From the NCBI GenBank assembly GCA_009760855.2, contig WPIO01000001.1:23544001-23608000 (forward strand): a stretch of DNA of 64,000 nucleotides, read 5' to 3'. Shown here one piece after another: positions 1-11,869 of the stretch. A program made the position numbers and the translations under genes. This DNA is from Cristatella mucedo. Its lineage: Eukaryota; Bryozoa; Phylactolaemata; Cristatellidae. The notes below the pieces were generated by a model. It made no database searches. It was not told the DNA's origin and was given only the letters and a program-made list of their open reading frames with translations. Every line of letters begins with the position of its first letter. Position 1 is the first letter of the stretch.

Positions 1-609
<609 letters not shown>

Positions 610-1334
610 TCAGGGACGACGAGGCCTACGTGGGATTGAATAAACAAGTCATTTCGAGCAACTAAGTATGAGACTTAGCCTGTCACGCCCACCGGGCTTC
701 CTTAGCAGGCAGCTTCGGTAAGAGACAACTAAGACACGGACTAAGGAAGAAAGCCATATTTGCATTGACACACTGAGCAGCCAGCCATCAATATTTGCAC
801 AGCGAAGAAACTGAGCGGGCATTGAAATGAGGTGGACGCCACGGTCTGAAACTTACGCTCGAGTCGGACATAAAGACTCGCTAGAATCGGACATATAATA
901 GCTCGCGTGCCACAGCGCCGCGAGTCGCGTTGTTGCCAAATACTGCACAGCATCGACTTATTTGCAGCGTGTCTAACTGGCGATCGATCCTCGACGCCTC
1001 CTGAATAGGAGGCCTCCTCCGCGGCTCCTCAGCCGGTGTCCGCTTGCAGTTGCGAAGGCAACAGCAGGTGCTGCAGCGCTCGCGTTCAAAGCACCGCTAG
1101 AGGCGACGGCGTGCAGGCGTCGGTCGAGGCCGGCCGGCCGGCCGTCGTGGCAGCGCCCTGCCCGAGGGCGGTCAACGATCAACCGGAATCTCACCGCCTC
1201 TAGACCGCTGCCGCGTCCGAGGAGGCCGAAGGCCGCCCCCGCCCGCCGCCCGGCAGTCTTCGCTGCCGGGAAGTGCTCGGAGCGGAGCGCGCTCGAGCTC
1301 TGGCGGAAGCGCCGCCACCGAACGAATCGAAGCG

Positions 1335-1341
<7 letters not shown>

Positions 1342-1371
<30 letters not shown>
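1342..1371. repeat. (CT)n microsatellite
   Basis: About 15 uninterrupted CT units in SIX1/2 intron 1 (GA on the gene's sense strand). Confidence 0.95.
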
Positions 1372-1372
<1 letters not shown>

Positions 1373-1627
1373 ACAAAGAGCTATGCATCCATACGCACTG
1401 AAATATCTGCACCGCATTAGGATGTACGCTAGAGAGACGATACGGCGCTACAGAGTGCCGCCACCGCAAGGAGAGCAACCGTCGGAAGCGGCCCGCCGCC
1501 GCCGCCGACGACGGGATGGCGCCGGTGTCAAGCACAGGGTAAGCGGATGTTGCGACCTCGAAGAGGAGAACTGGCTAGCACCCTGCGCTCAGAGAATACG
1601 TGAAAGCGGCTCGGAGACGAGGCGTCT

Positions 1628-1657
1628 GCCGCCCGCTTCCGCGCGGAAGCGGGCGGC
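1628..1657. repeat. 30-bp perfect palindrome (no loop)
   Basis: Two 15-base arms, all G/C except two T and two A, meet without a spacer (core CCGC|GCGG). It lies 137 bp inside SIX1/2 intron 1 from the exon 1 donor. It could extrude as a cruciform or fold as a hairpin in the pre-mRNA. Confidence 0.9.
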
Positions 1658-1700
1658 CAGCGAGAAGGCTACGAGTGCGCCGGCCGGAAGATTGCGCGCG

Positions 1701-1749
1701 AGTAGACCGAGCCGCCGCGGCAGCCGCGGCGGAAGCGGCTCGGTCTACT
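1701..1749. repeat. GC-rich inverted repeat, 15-bp arms
   Basis: Arms 1701-1715 and 1735-1749 are perfect reverse complements (AGTAGACCGAGCCGC and its complement). The 19-base interior contains a further CCGCGG...CCGCGG pair. It ends 44 bp from the SIX1/2 exon 1 donor. Confidence 0.85.
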
Positions 1750-1793
1750 GGGTAAGCGAAACGCGGCCGAGCCGATCGCTGCTGCAGCCTCAC

Positions 1794-1903
1794 CTTGCCA
1801 GGCGGTCAACGTTTCCACCCTGCTGCAGCACCTCGCAAACGCAGGCGACCTGCTCCTGCGTGAAGCCAAAGCTCGGCATGGCGGCCGCGTTGCTGGCGGA
1901 CAT
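1794..1903 (-). CDS. six1/2: SIX1/2 (sine oculis) homeobox protein, exon 1 (start codon to first splice donor)
   Basis: Minus-strand exon encoding the N-terminus. The first in-frame ATG is at 1901-1903 and gives [14 protein letters not shown]; an upstream in-frame TGA closes the frame. A second ATG at 1877-1879 would give MPSFGF, close to the MS-LPSFGF start I recall for vertebrate SIX1. Then follow [17 protein letters not shown] and NVDRLA, the start of the SIX domain. The donor is AAG|GTGAGG with the last exon base at 1794; the split codon AG|A joins exon 2 at 412 to give LARFLWSLP, the expected family sequence. Length is 36 codons plus 2 bases. The intron is 1381 bp. An intron at this place inside the SIX domain is worth noting, since as I recall vertebrate SIX1 carries this whole domain in one exon. 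Confidence 0.93.
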
Positions 1904-2111
1904 CGCTGGCTGCTGCCGCCGCCGCTGCCGCCAAAGTGATCAGCACGTCCGGCCGCAGCCCAGCCGACTCCTCCGCGGCGGGGAGAGCGAACTCCACAGA
2001 GGTCCGCCTACGAGGGTCCGAGACGACGGCGATGACGGCGGCGAGATCCCTGCCGCACGAGCAGCAATATTTCGGCGACGTCGCGACAAGTTTAATCTCG
2101 AAACAATGTGC

Positions 2112-2154
2112 ATTGATTGGCCGGTCAGGTGACCCGAGTGGGGGGGTTTATAAT
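2112..2154 (-). promoter_or_regulatory. Candidate core promoter of SIX1/2 (TATA-like)
   Basis: On the minus strand ATTATAAA lies at 2154-2147, about 245 bp upstream of the start codon, which would place a start site near 2120. A CCAAT motif (2120-2116) lies at that predicted start and so may not act as an upstream element. Motif evidence only. Confidence 0.3.
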
Positions 2155-2923
2155 CCGTACGGCGTATGCGGTCGAGTTTTTGCGGAATCCGTAATGGCGG
2201 CTTGTCAATCATGTAACGCGATACCGGAGAAGGTGTGTTTTTATGCGCGGCTGCGATCGACCGAGCGGTTTTCGCTCACCCCTAACCCCAGCCGATTCGA
2301 CGGGTCACCTCCGACCCTCGGGAACCTGCTTGCTTGCGGCGTAATTAGCAGTTGATCGGCCAGGCGGCCGGGCGGCCGCCGCGATGAGCTTGCGGGCGGC
2401 CGCTGCACGATGAGGGGGGGGCTCGAACTCGTCCTAGGCGCCGCGGCGGCCCTCCCTCCCTTCTTCTTTTACGACTTGACATGCGGCGCGATAACCTTTT
2501 TGTCAGAGGCTGGCGCCGGGCTAGCGGCGTCGGCGGCTTGAGCGCCTCCGACCTACGGCACGCAGCGCCCGAGCGATAGCGGACCGAGAGCGCGACGGCG
2601 CGCGCGCGCAAGTCTGTGCGCCGAGGCGGAAGCGGGCTGCGGGGTGGGCAGCCGGGTGTCGTGCAATACCCGCTGCCTGGCCGACTCTCGCGGCGCCTCT
2701 CTCGGCCGCCGCTGCTACAGCTGTCTTGCACTCGAATGCTTCGGTCGCACTCTCTTTTAAACGAGCATTCGCTCGCGAAGTGTACACGAGACTTCATGCG
2801 CCGAATCGTAATTATTTTCAGCCGAGAGTCATCGATGTCTCCCGTAGCGATGTCTAACCTCGCCGGCTGCGGCCGCACGCCGTGCGTTGCTAGGGGCGCG
2901 TGAGCGCGAGCGCCGACGCACGT

Positions 2924-2970
2924 CGTCTGCTGCTGCGGCGCATTCTCCGAATGCGCCGCAGCAGCAGACG
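2924..2970. repeat. Perfect hairpin, 22-bp arms and 3-base loop
   Basis: Arms 2924-2945 and 2949-2970 are perfect reverse complements with loop TCC. The arms contain CTGCTGCTG / CAGCAGCAG. It lies about 1 kb upstream of the SIX1/2 start codon, at the edge of the GC-rich domain. Confidence 0.92.
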
Positions 2971-3095
2971 CTGAAATCACTGCTGCACGTCAAACGGCAG
3001 CTGGAAGCGAGCAGCTTTCGCGAGCGCTTACAGCTGCGCTGGGAGTGGTGGAGAATGGAGTGCAGACGAATTTCTCTAGCTTCTCGCTCATCGAT

Positions 3096-3271
3096 GATGC
3101 ATGATGTCACCCCTAATCAGGTTATTCATGCTGTTTGTTTATCAAGCGCGATATTACTCACCATTCAATTGCATTTCCCTTTGCAGCAAATGTAAAGCGC
3201 CTAGAAAGAGATTGAGTTCTCTGAGAGCGCTTTATCAAGTGCATTATTATTATTATTATTACTATTATTAT
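3096..3271 (+). mobile_element. LINE-A 3' end fragment
   Basis: 3' UTR of the LINE-A family only: conserved tail with the self-complementary AAAGCGCC...GGGCGCTTT-type stem (here AAAGCGCCTAG and AGAGCGCTTT), then CAAGTGC and an (ATT)n end. Severely 5'-truncated, as expected for target-primed reverse transcription. Confidence 0.85.
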
Positions 3272-3909
3272 CGATTTCCAAACCTTCCTGCTTGCCGCGG
3301 TGAGGCTCGCACGTTTTAATCTCGGAGAGCATTGCCCGTCTACATCTGCATGCAGCTACGACGGAGATACGCCTGATCGCGGGGGGGGGGGAGGTGGTAA
3401 AGAGAGTGAACTCAGCGAAGCGCCAACCCCACGAACCTGTTGACCCGGCCACCCAGGGCGGCAGGTGATTGCAGGTATTCGCCAAAGACGACTCGCGAAA
3501 TCCTTGCAGTGGTGCGATCAAGGTAAATGGCTAATCCTTCTTGGAGCGCGTTATCCACGCCTTGCATCTCCGTAGTAGGGCAGCATGCTGAACTGGCATG
3601 GTGGGGCGTGCCGCAGCGGCCAGATTACGACTGTCAAAACTTCAAAATATTATTCGCGGTTCCTGAATTATAAAAATTAGAAACTGGTTAATTCATTATC
3701 AATATTTAGGCGGTATTAAAACTCGAGTTGCGCATGTAATAAACACCCAATTGATTTCTAGGCACTGAACCCAACGGGGGTTGCACCCTCCCCCCCAGCC
3801 AAGGCTTTGCACAGGTCGGCAATTAAGGGTTGCTCTGGACGCAGTTCGAGAGTTTCTGTAAGCCATGGCCGACGCTGGGCGTCTGTCAGCCTCAGCGGGA
3901 GTCGAATAG
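3272..3909. other. No gene recognised
   Basis: Unassigned DNA between two LINE-A pieces. It holds a G run near 3380-3391 and a C run near 3788-3797. No exon-like frame with family similarity is seen. Confidence 0.5.
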
Positions 3910-4485
3910 ACTTGTCTACGCTTACTGATCTACCGGCCTGTGCAATCAAGCACTTACAGCTGGTGTTAACCTCTGAAGCCAGGCTTGTCTGTCGTGAGCT
4001 CACAATGCCCACATCGCACCGCTTCTCGCCGTACTGCACTAGCTCCCAATCAAGCAGCTTATCGACTTCAAAGTTCTGTCACTTGCTTTTAGGTCCCTTC
4101 ATTCTCTGGCTCCAGGCTACATTTCACAAATACTTTCAAACCAGCCTAGTAATCTTTCAGCCGCTTTTCTTACCCGAATCGCTTAGTTGTGCCTCGTTCT
4201 AGCCTGAAATCGTTTGGAGACCGTGCCTTCAGTTCGCATGCTCCCAAAGCCTGAAAATCACTCCTGACTGACGCCACGACATGCCCTGACTTGTTGAAAA
4301 CATTTAAAAAGAAGCTAAAAACACACACATTTGTTACAACGTTTGTTTAGTGAGTCCTTGTGATTCGTCCTTTGTGTGCTCATCCGTACTGACACTGTGC
4401 ATGCTGCCACTACCCATATTTGCATGCTGACCCTGTGCATATCATCTCTATCCATTTTTTGCTCGTTGACATTGTGCATGCTATA
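3910..4485 (+). pseudogene. LINE-A fragment (end of reverse transcriptase ORF plus 3' UTR), degenerate
   Basis: The plus strand reads the family's C-terminal module with decay: LPACAIKHLQLV, then EARLVCRE, HRFSPYC, and nucleotide similarity through the ORF end and the 3' UTR phrases GTGCATGCTG and CATATTTGCATGCTGACC. Frameshifts and stops are present. The hairpin tail is missing; the copy ends just before a SINE-2. Confidence 0.8.
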
Positions 4486-4490
4486 TATTG

Positions 4491-4668
4491 CGATCCGTGA
4501 TGGCACACTAGGTAAAGTGGCTGCTTTTCACGACCCCAGTTCCGAGGTTGTGGGTTCAAATCCTGCGGTGGGTGAATCTTTGTCGTCGCTGCCAGCAGTG
4601 GTGATAGCCGTAAAGGCTTTTCTGTCGCTATACAAAAGAGGCTGCTACATCACCTAGTATTTTTTCCC
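4491..4668 (+). mobile_element. SINE-2 copy
   Basis: tRNA-derived SINE. The head has an A-box-like GGCACACTAGGTAAAG and a B-box-like GGGTTCAAATCC. The body carries GGTGGTGATAGCCGTAAAGG and TCTGTCGCTATAC, ending AGAGGCTGCT...CCTAGTATTTTTT. Same structure as six other copies in the window. Confidence 0.85.
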
Positions 4669-7600
4669 ATGTTAAAATATGATCAAGCATATGCAAGCGC
4701 ACAGCTAATATCATTATTATTACGCTACGGACGGACTTGTTACCTTGTTTTATGGGCGCTCTTTATTGCTGCCATGTGCAGCTACTGTCGGCGTAGCTGC
4801 GTGCATTTGCGCTGCACCGACCGACTGGCTAGCCGCGTTGCCAGGCTCAGGCCTCCGCCGGGATTCGTCGCCGCACGTCGGCTGCTACACTTGTGCCTGC
4901 AGCCATTAGGGCGTTTTTTTCAGAAGTCGCTACGCCCCGTTTGCAATAGATATTACTTCGATGGACGCTGTGGTATCTGCAGCTAGCCAAGACTGGCAGG
5001 GGAGCGGCGCTGCGGTGCGACGGCGTCGCTTGAACGATCGTCTCGGCTAAACTCCTGCTAGATCCTGCACTAACCGCTAGATCCAGTTCCTTATACCGTC
5101 TGAACCACGGATTTCTATAAGCCGGAATCCGCATGCTTAAAATTCAAGGAATGACAATAATCGCAAACAGTCTCGTAATCTCACCGATTTAGATGCACAC
5201 GTTTCACTTTCATCCTCTTTGCAATCCTGCCCCAAGTGTGAAGAAAAGTAGGAAAGTAAAGCACCCGGTTACTGTCAAGGACCTCTCCGCACTGGCCCAA
5301 ATCGGACGCGGGCTTCAAGTCTGGACTTTTGCAAACGCCATGTCAGGGCTTCTGGACTAAGTTCCCCGGCCGCAAAAGCAACGTTCGTACAGAGTGCATG
5401 ACAAGTATCGGTTTTAGCCGGAGGCACGAAGCGCTAATTTTATTTACCGTGTTCCACTCACCTGTCAACCACCAAATATCGGGAGATTGCATTTGTAACT
5501 AGCTTTGTCTTTTAATAGGCGACATTTCGTTTCTTTTGGCCACGTCTGACATTTCCCCTAAAGCTTCCGTGCTCAATATACCGTCGCTTGCTCACCAATG
5601 CAACTTTGTCGGCGTGGTCAAACTAGCTAGGCATGGTCAGTTTCTGCCTGCGCACCTCGCTTGGTATGCTCAAGCTACCTATTCGACTGGACACTGCAAT
5701 GGACTGGAGTCATGGTGTCGCGGAGTCGCGCGCTCCCATCGTCGCGCGTGTGGCGATAAAATATGTGCGTTAACTTATCGCAGGCTCAGCGTTGCATTCC
5801 AATTGATTATGACAAGTGATAGAGAATGTGCACAGACATGCGCATTTGAGGATACCACTCGAAATTTCTATTTCACTTTCGCCGTCGCTCTCCTTTCAGA
5901 AAACACGGTATCCTTAAGCACCGGAAGCAGTAAAGTGAACGAGGAAAGAGATATGAAGCTACGTACGATCACCGAATGGCGGGAGCAAACTAGATTTACT
6001 TACACGTTAGATTGCTAAAAATTCGTCAGATTGTGGCATTGCTGGAGAATGTTAACGCTCCTTAATTAAAATGATTGTCGGTACGTCGCAGTTTATGGCT
6101 TAGAAAGTATACTACGTAATGCTCTACTTCAATTACACGGAATTGTTATTAATCTGCGGCCGCTCTTGATGGCTGTATTGCCGTGCAGCATAAAGCATGT
6201 GCTAGTGCCGCATCTACAACTCGTTTGAAACTAATCACTTGCAAAGTTACAGCAACTGCCCACCATATAATTCTACCAATCAATCGCAAGAATACCGTAC
6301 GGCTCTTGATCCGAACCATTTAGAAATCTATATTCCGGCGAGCCAGAAAAAACTGCTGCACCCTGCAAGTAAGCATGGACGAAACGTTTGAAAAAGGGGA
6401 ATTACGGATATTTTTGGCAGCAAGATGTACTCCATATATTTAGCCTTTGCCAAGCAAGACCATATTTAAGCGTAACATCAAATTCCATAGCTATGCTGGA
6501 GTTAGAGACAGTGAAAAGGCTGCTGGTGAGAACTGAGCTGAACGAGGGAAAAATAAGCGTATCTAGAACATCTACGGGTTAAGTTGGCCAGAACACTATT
6601 CGCATCAGCTTGAAAAAATCCCATTGGAAAGACCTTGAACCGTTAGCGAGTATCTTATTACGAATCTGCAGCTGCCTCACTATGTCTACATCCTCCCTAT
6701 AACGCACTAGAAAGTAACTAGGGAGGGTGACCCGCCAACTGACCTTACCGATGTACTCACAGCTCTACTAGCTTACGGTGGCTGGTCTTATGGTGACGCA
6801 GCGAGGTTCGCATCGTTGGTCTGGCAAATCAGGTGAATCGCTCCGGAGCTCGCGAGGCTGCGAGGGCTCCGGAGCACTCCGAGAGCTCCGAGTGAAGAAT
6901 CCTCTAGTTGTTCGGCATCGTGGACTCAGCCGGACTTTTAAGTTGCAGGTCAAGCTTTGGCCAATCATACTGGAATTCCGGTACACGGGCACCTACCGAG
7001 CAAATCGACATCGGCGAAAAAGCTCGCTCGATGGCGACTGCTTTGAGTCTCGGCTCCTTCAATCCAGCGCACGCTATAAGTCTCCTTGGATACGTGCTAG
7101 TGCCCAGGCAGTGGAGGCAGAAGCATTCTGGTCGCTGGCGGAAACAGCTGCTCCTGCAACTCGATGGAGAACGCGGCACTCCGCTCCCGTCTCCCGTCGT
7201 AATCTATCCTACGGCGAGCCGTAGCATCAGAAGCCGACTCAGGCCTTGTTCAGAGAGAGACCGCCAATGAGAATTTTAGGCAGCTACGTCAAAGGCAGTC
7301 ACATTTACTAGCTTATGAGCACGAGCAAGTCATATATACGCCTCCAGCAAGATGCGATTGGGTGTTAAGGCACATCCAGCGCCATCTTGCCACATGAGTT
7401 GGTTGGCTTACTGTGCGAGTCTCTATCTGCCGAGCACAAAAGCGGCTATTAGGCCTGCTGGATAGCTGTTTGCTACTTAATGCCCGGTCGGCAAAGCGGA
7501 TTGTGTACGCAAGGCAAACACAGGCCATTTGCCCAAGTGTTTGTCCATGCACTTTCGAGGGCTTTCCGAGCAGTTCAGCCAGGTGCTCAGAGCGGATTCA

Positions 7601-7906
7601 GAGCGGATATACTGTATGCAAACTAATGAGCGATCGCACACTACTCGTGAGCTATTGCTGATTTTTGGTCTCGCTAGAATGCAATAATATTAAGGACTAA
7701 CTAAGGCAAAACTCCTACACAAAGCTCTGCTAGTGAAGCGCCATGAACGCTACATTAAGGCCGAGAAAGGGATTCGCTACTTTAGCTCACCAGACTTCTA
7801 GGCTTGTCTTGGATCAGCGAGCTATTTAGTTTCGCACGTGCTTCGAAGTTGTTTACATTTTAAATCCCTGCTACAAGTCTAGTTATTTGTGGTATCGTCC
7901 ATATCT
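4669..7906. other. 3.2 kb without a recognised gene
   Basis: Frames of 70-160 codons occur (for example 5536-6018 plus and 6778-7224 plus), but none shows a known family, a repeated motif or convincing splice sites in phase. 4740-4900 and 6830-6900 are locally GC-rich, the latter with imperfect GGCTCCGGAG-type inverted repeats. Nothing here is supportable as a gene. Confidence 0.5.
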
Positions 7907-8275
7907 TATATAATAAAAATAATAATAATCCACTTGATAAAGCGCCCTCAGAGAACTCAATCTCTCTCTAGGCGCTTTACATTTGCTGCAAAGGGAAACG
8001 CAATTAAATGATGAGTAATATCATGCTTGATAAACAAGCAACATGAATAGCATGGTTAGCGGTGGCATACACAGGATCAGCATGCAAATGTGGTTAGTGG
8101 CAGCATGCAGTGTCAGCACGCATAAGCACATCAAGGACGAATCACAGGGACCCACTAAATGCTGTCCTAAATAGGTGTGTTTTTAGGTTCCTTTTAAATA
8201 TGGTCAGGTCAGGGGATGTTCTGACGCAGATCGGGAGGGAGTTCCAGGCTTTGGGAGCATACAAACTAAATGCTA
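7907..8275 (-). mobile_element. LINE-A 3' end fragment
   Basis: Minus-strand copy: (AAT)n, CACTTGATAAAGCGCC and the hairpin tail, the whole conserved 3' UTR, then the last codons of the reverse transcriptase ORF (complement of AACATCCCCTGACC and GGAACTCCCT). 5'-truncated within the ORF. Confidence 0.88.
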
Positions 8276-9045
8276 AAATCTTGCAAGCTCTCAAGCCACG
8301 ACAACGTCTGTAGTAAGGATTTAACTATTTGGCGCTGAAAAATCTAGGGAATAAAATATGGGAGGGATTTTACACGGTCTGAGAATAATCTTGCATTTAT
8401 AATGCAAACAATGCAATTTCAACAGAGAAAAGATGGAGAAAGAAAGACATGACACGATCAAAATTTAGCACCCGAAAGCAACATTTTGATCGAATGTTTT
8501 CGGCATGTGATGCAGCTTTAACTACTTAATTAATGCTAATACCTTTCACACATTCTTGCTGTCAATTGAATCGTGCACGCTTACAGAAGACCATCGCCGG
8601 ATAAAGTAGTGAGGTTGCAGAATGAGCTCCAAAAAAGGGCAATCGTGTGCAAACAGCTGCACCTGCGTTGGAAAAATTGCTGGCTGATTACGGAATAGCT
8701 CTTGTGCCATTCGCACCACACGGCTACAACACATTGAAGCGCTGGCAGCTGTTGGTAATCCGCCAAAGTACGGTAGCTGTTAGATTCTGTTAGCCAATGT
8801 AGAATACGATTATTGGAAACCTAATGCGTAATATCTTATGGCTTAGATCTACAAATAAGACGTCCACTGTAGTCATTAGCCAGCTTCCTGCCGAACCTTG
8901 CTCAGGATAAAACTGAACTGCTGCTTATAGGACACCTTAAGCGTGGGGCTGGACTAGAAGGTTTTGCTCTTGTAATGGGCGATACTGTTATGCGACCACC
9001 ACCACGTGCTTGGAATTTAGATGTTTATTTAGGAATTTAGGTGGA
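8276..9045. other. No gene recognised
   Basis: AT-rich, no family-level similarity seen in any frame. Confidence 0.5.
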
Positions 9046-9765
9046 ATTTTGAAAGCTTCGTCGAGAAGACTGCTTTCACAGCGAGCCATCACATCCAACC
9101 CATATCTAAAACTAGAAGCTGTCTTCCACGGTGGCTTGCAAAAATTTAACTAGCTCCTTAATTCTGTCTTGGCTAGATTATTGTAATTCTCTCGTTAGCT
9201 GAGCTACCGAACAAAGCAACTAGAGCACTTCAGCAGGCTATGAATATAGCTGAAAGGCTAGCTTATAAATCCTAGAGGTTTAACCATGTGTCTTCTTTGA
9301 TAAAAAAAAAAGCTTGGATAGCTGCCGATTGATCAACAGATACAGCGCCAAGTTCTTACGCCGATCCACAAGGCACGCCGCGACTGGGCTCCTCCATACT
9401 AAGCTGAACTGCAGCACCAGTTTCAGCCTGCTCATGCCGTCAGGCTTTGTATGACAATAAATTAGCTGTTTCATTCCTCCGCTTAAAGGCCATTGGCGAC
9501 CGAAGCTTTTGCTCTGCAGATCCTAGACTGTGGAAGTCGCCTCCACAATTCTTACACAACGACAACTGCTCTCCTGCTGCCGACTATGGCTCATCCTTTT
9601 CAGCGGTCCTGAGCTGCTACTTCCATGCTAATCACTACCTCAACTGCTCTCCTGACTCTGCTATGCTTCCTACTTTCTTTTGTTGCGTGAGACGAAGTCT
9701 GTTGGCCACCGAATGAGTACCGAAAGCCGCTTAGTGTGTGAGTGCGGTATGTAAAACTCTCCTGA
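9046..9765 (+). pseudogene. LINE-B fragment, degenerate
   Basis: Plus-strand remnant of the second non-LTR family. It shows KTAFTASHHIQ, then AMNIAERLAYKS, RFNHVSSL, and KLAVSFLRLKAIGDRSF / RLWKSPPQFLHND, matching the better copy at 15501-16085, and continues into its 3' UTR (TTGCGTGAGACGAAGTCTGTTGGC, given here in parts: TTGCGTGAGACGAAG then TCTGTTGGC). Stops and indels are frequent. Confidence 0.75.
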
Positions 9766-11380
9766 CGTCGCGTGCTCTCGTAACGCGGAGTACAGAGAGC
9801 AAGCTACCGCGCAAGCGCAAGCACGAAGAACTTAGCCCTCAGGTACAGGCAATATTGATTGATGTCGTGCTTTATTATCATCCGAATACCTGCTTGCGTT
9901 AGAGCTGCCTCGACGATCAATTAGCCGCACTTTGACATGTCATTTTTGGCAGCATCTAATCACGCATCCGTGAGGGCTAGCGCCAGTTACGCGGGTCTTG
10001 TTCTCCGTGTTCGACGGAGTTTTTAAGTGGCGGCACCACTTTCACTACACAATGGCTGTGGCCACGACTTTGAGGGCTTAAAAGTCACGTTCGTTCAAGC
10101 CAATATTGACATCAGCAGCTCTTTGTTTAACGTCTTTCCTAATTTGCTACGTTAACAGTTTAATTAATTAATTTGCATCTGGTAACAGAGGTGGTAGTTA
10201 CAAGAGCCGTATGTGTCGCCGATAACTGTTGGGATAGTTGATTTGTGCGAGCTTATGAAATAGGAGCAATTGGCTTGAATGTGATCGTGCGATTTTATAG
10301 CTGAGAAATTAAAGAGGAAAGACGTCTTAGCCATGGGCAGCATAGACACTAGGCTTATAAGAAACATACTTTATGTGCAATAATCACTCACTCTACTAAG
10401 CGCTTTCTTAGTATTTGCAAGGCGCAGAGCTCAATCCCTGGCTCGTCCAGTAATATATGATGCACAATGCAGGCAGCTGTACTAATATCTCAGCCATTCG
10501 AGTCTATGCCAGAAGTCCCACTATGGCCGGAAAGGACGTCAATCGCCTCGTCGGTGCTCTTTCTGGTGCTAAGACGGCGCTCTCACCTTCGCTGATTTCA
10601 CTTCAGGACTGTAACCAGATACGCCAGGGCCGCTTCTTCAAATGCAGTTGTTATCTCAAGATTTGCGACCTCGCACGACGCTCTACAATATCCGTGTCGC
10701 TTGTACTTCTGATTTGCACCTGCTTCGCTTCCGAATTTCGCTCGGCTCTCACTAATCCTGTCGCTTTCAAGCTCTTTTCAGATGAAACAGGAATGCAGTA
10801 AGAGGGGACACCCAGCATGCTTTCAGGAATCCAATCGGACGTATTTATAGACTTCCGGATCTTTGAGACCCTAATGCACAAACCTTGCAAGGCACTATAA
10901 GCAGACAAAAATAGCCTGAAGTGAAAGTATCGCCTGACTGACTGCTAATTAAAAATATGGAACAAACAGATGGCGACAGAAGGCTTGGGTGAAGTGGCGG
11001 CGGAGCAGCCGTTTCGATAGCTCACTGTTACGAGGTTATCAAAATTGCAACTGACACAAAAAAATCTACCTGTTTAGGTACCTGTAGATATGTAAGCGAG
11101 CATTAAGATGTACTCAAGTTGAACTTACCGGCTTAAAAATTACTCCAAATTTATCTTGAGCTAATCATCACTATAACGGAACTTCAGTTCCAGCTTGGCT
11201 TAATCAAGGTAACTCTTGTTGGTCACGTGGATCGCGTTATTCTGGGTTTCGAGTCCTAGTACAAGGCAAGTCATCAGATGCAAATTATTTCGAAACTGAC
11301 CTTTTATTAAAATTTCACGAGTTGTTCTTCTAGAAGCTCACACAGATTGAATAACTAAATATTTGCCAAGAAATAGGTAA
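9766..11380. other. 1.6 kb without a recognised gene
   Basis: A 114-codon plus frame (10457-10801) exists but has no recognisable domain. Nothing else stands out. Confidence 0.5.
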
Positions 11381-11381
11381 A

Positions 11382-11505
11382 AATAGTAATAATAATAATA
11401 ATAATAATAATGAACTCGATAAAGAGCTCTCAGAGAACTCAATTTCTTTCTAGGCGCTTTATGTCTGCTGCAAAGGGAAATGCAATTGAATGGATTTCAG
11501 TTCAA
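11382..11505 (-). mobile_element. LINE-A 3' tail fragment
   Basis: (AAT)n followed by a diverged hairpin tail (GATAAAGAGCTCTCAGAG...TTTCTAGGCGC) and the start of the 3' UTR. About 125 bp survives. Confidence 0.8.
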
Positions 11506-11587
11506 TGACTAAAAAGCGCACACACCTAAGGCTTTCTTGTTCTGCACGACTAATTTTTATTCAAAAACGCTTGGCTTTGAGCTTGGA

Positions 11588-11615
11588 TAGGCTGACGAAG
11601 TTTTTCGTCAGCCTA
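11588..11615. repeat. Perfect hairpin, 12-bp arms, 4-base loop
   Basis: Arms 11588-11599 (TAGGCTGACGAA) and 11604-11615 with loop GTTT. Confidence 0.85.
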
Positions 11616-11869
11616 CCGTGTCTGGTTAACTAGGCACTAAGGGATTTTGCCGTGGCGCACCGGGCGCGCCTACAAGCTTGCTCGCGGCAGAATTCTTCCG
11701 AAAAACAAAGTTCTTGCGAAAGTCGTATACGGAATACGATACAGCTAAGACCTGTATAAAGGTTCTCTGCTTGTTGCATGACCGTGGCGCGTAAGAAATT
11801 ACGAGTATATAGACATCTTAAAGCCGCTTCGGGCTGCTGGATCTCCCACGCCGGCTGCGGCGTTAGATA

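Larger units (their letters stand above)
1000..3080. promoter_or_regulatory. GC/CpG-rich domain around the SIX1/2 5' end
   Basis: This stretch is visibly richer in GC and CpG than the rest of the window, covers exon 1 and extends about 1.2 kb upstream of it. It is the likely promoter-proximal region of the SIX1/2 gene. No second gene could be read divergently from it. Long open frames on both strands here overlap each other and look like consequences of composition. Confidence 0.6.

Noticed and set aside
1383-2132. 249-codon plus frame opposite SIX1/2 exon 1
   Set aside because: Antisense to a real exon, Arg-rich, and its length is explained by GC-rich DNA lacking stops.
5536-6018. 160-codon plus frame
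   Set aside because: Starts at TTG rather than ATG, no domain recognised, ordinary composition; long frames occur by chance at this density.
11226-11262. tRNA-like B box (GGGTTTCGAGTCC)
   Set aside because: No A box at the proper distance and no cloverleaf could be drawn; no second copy.
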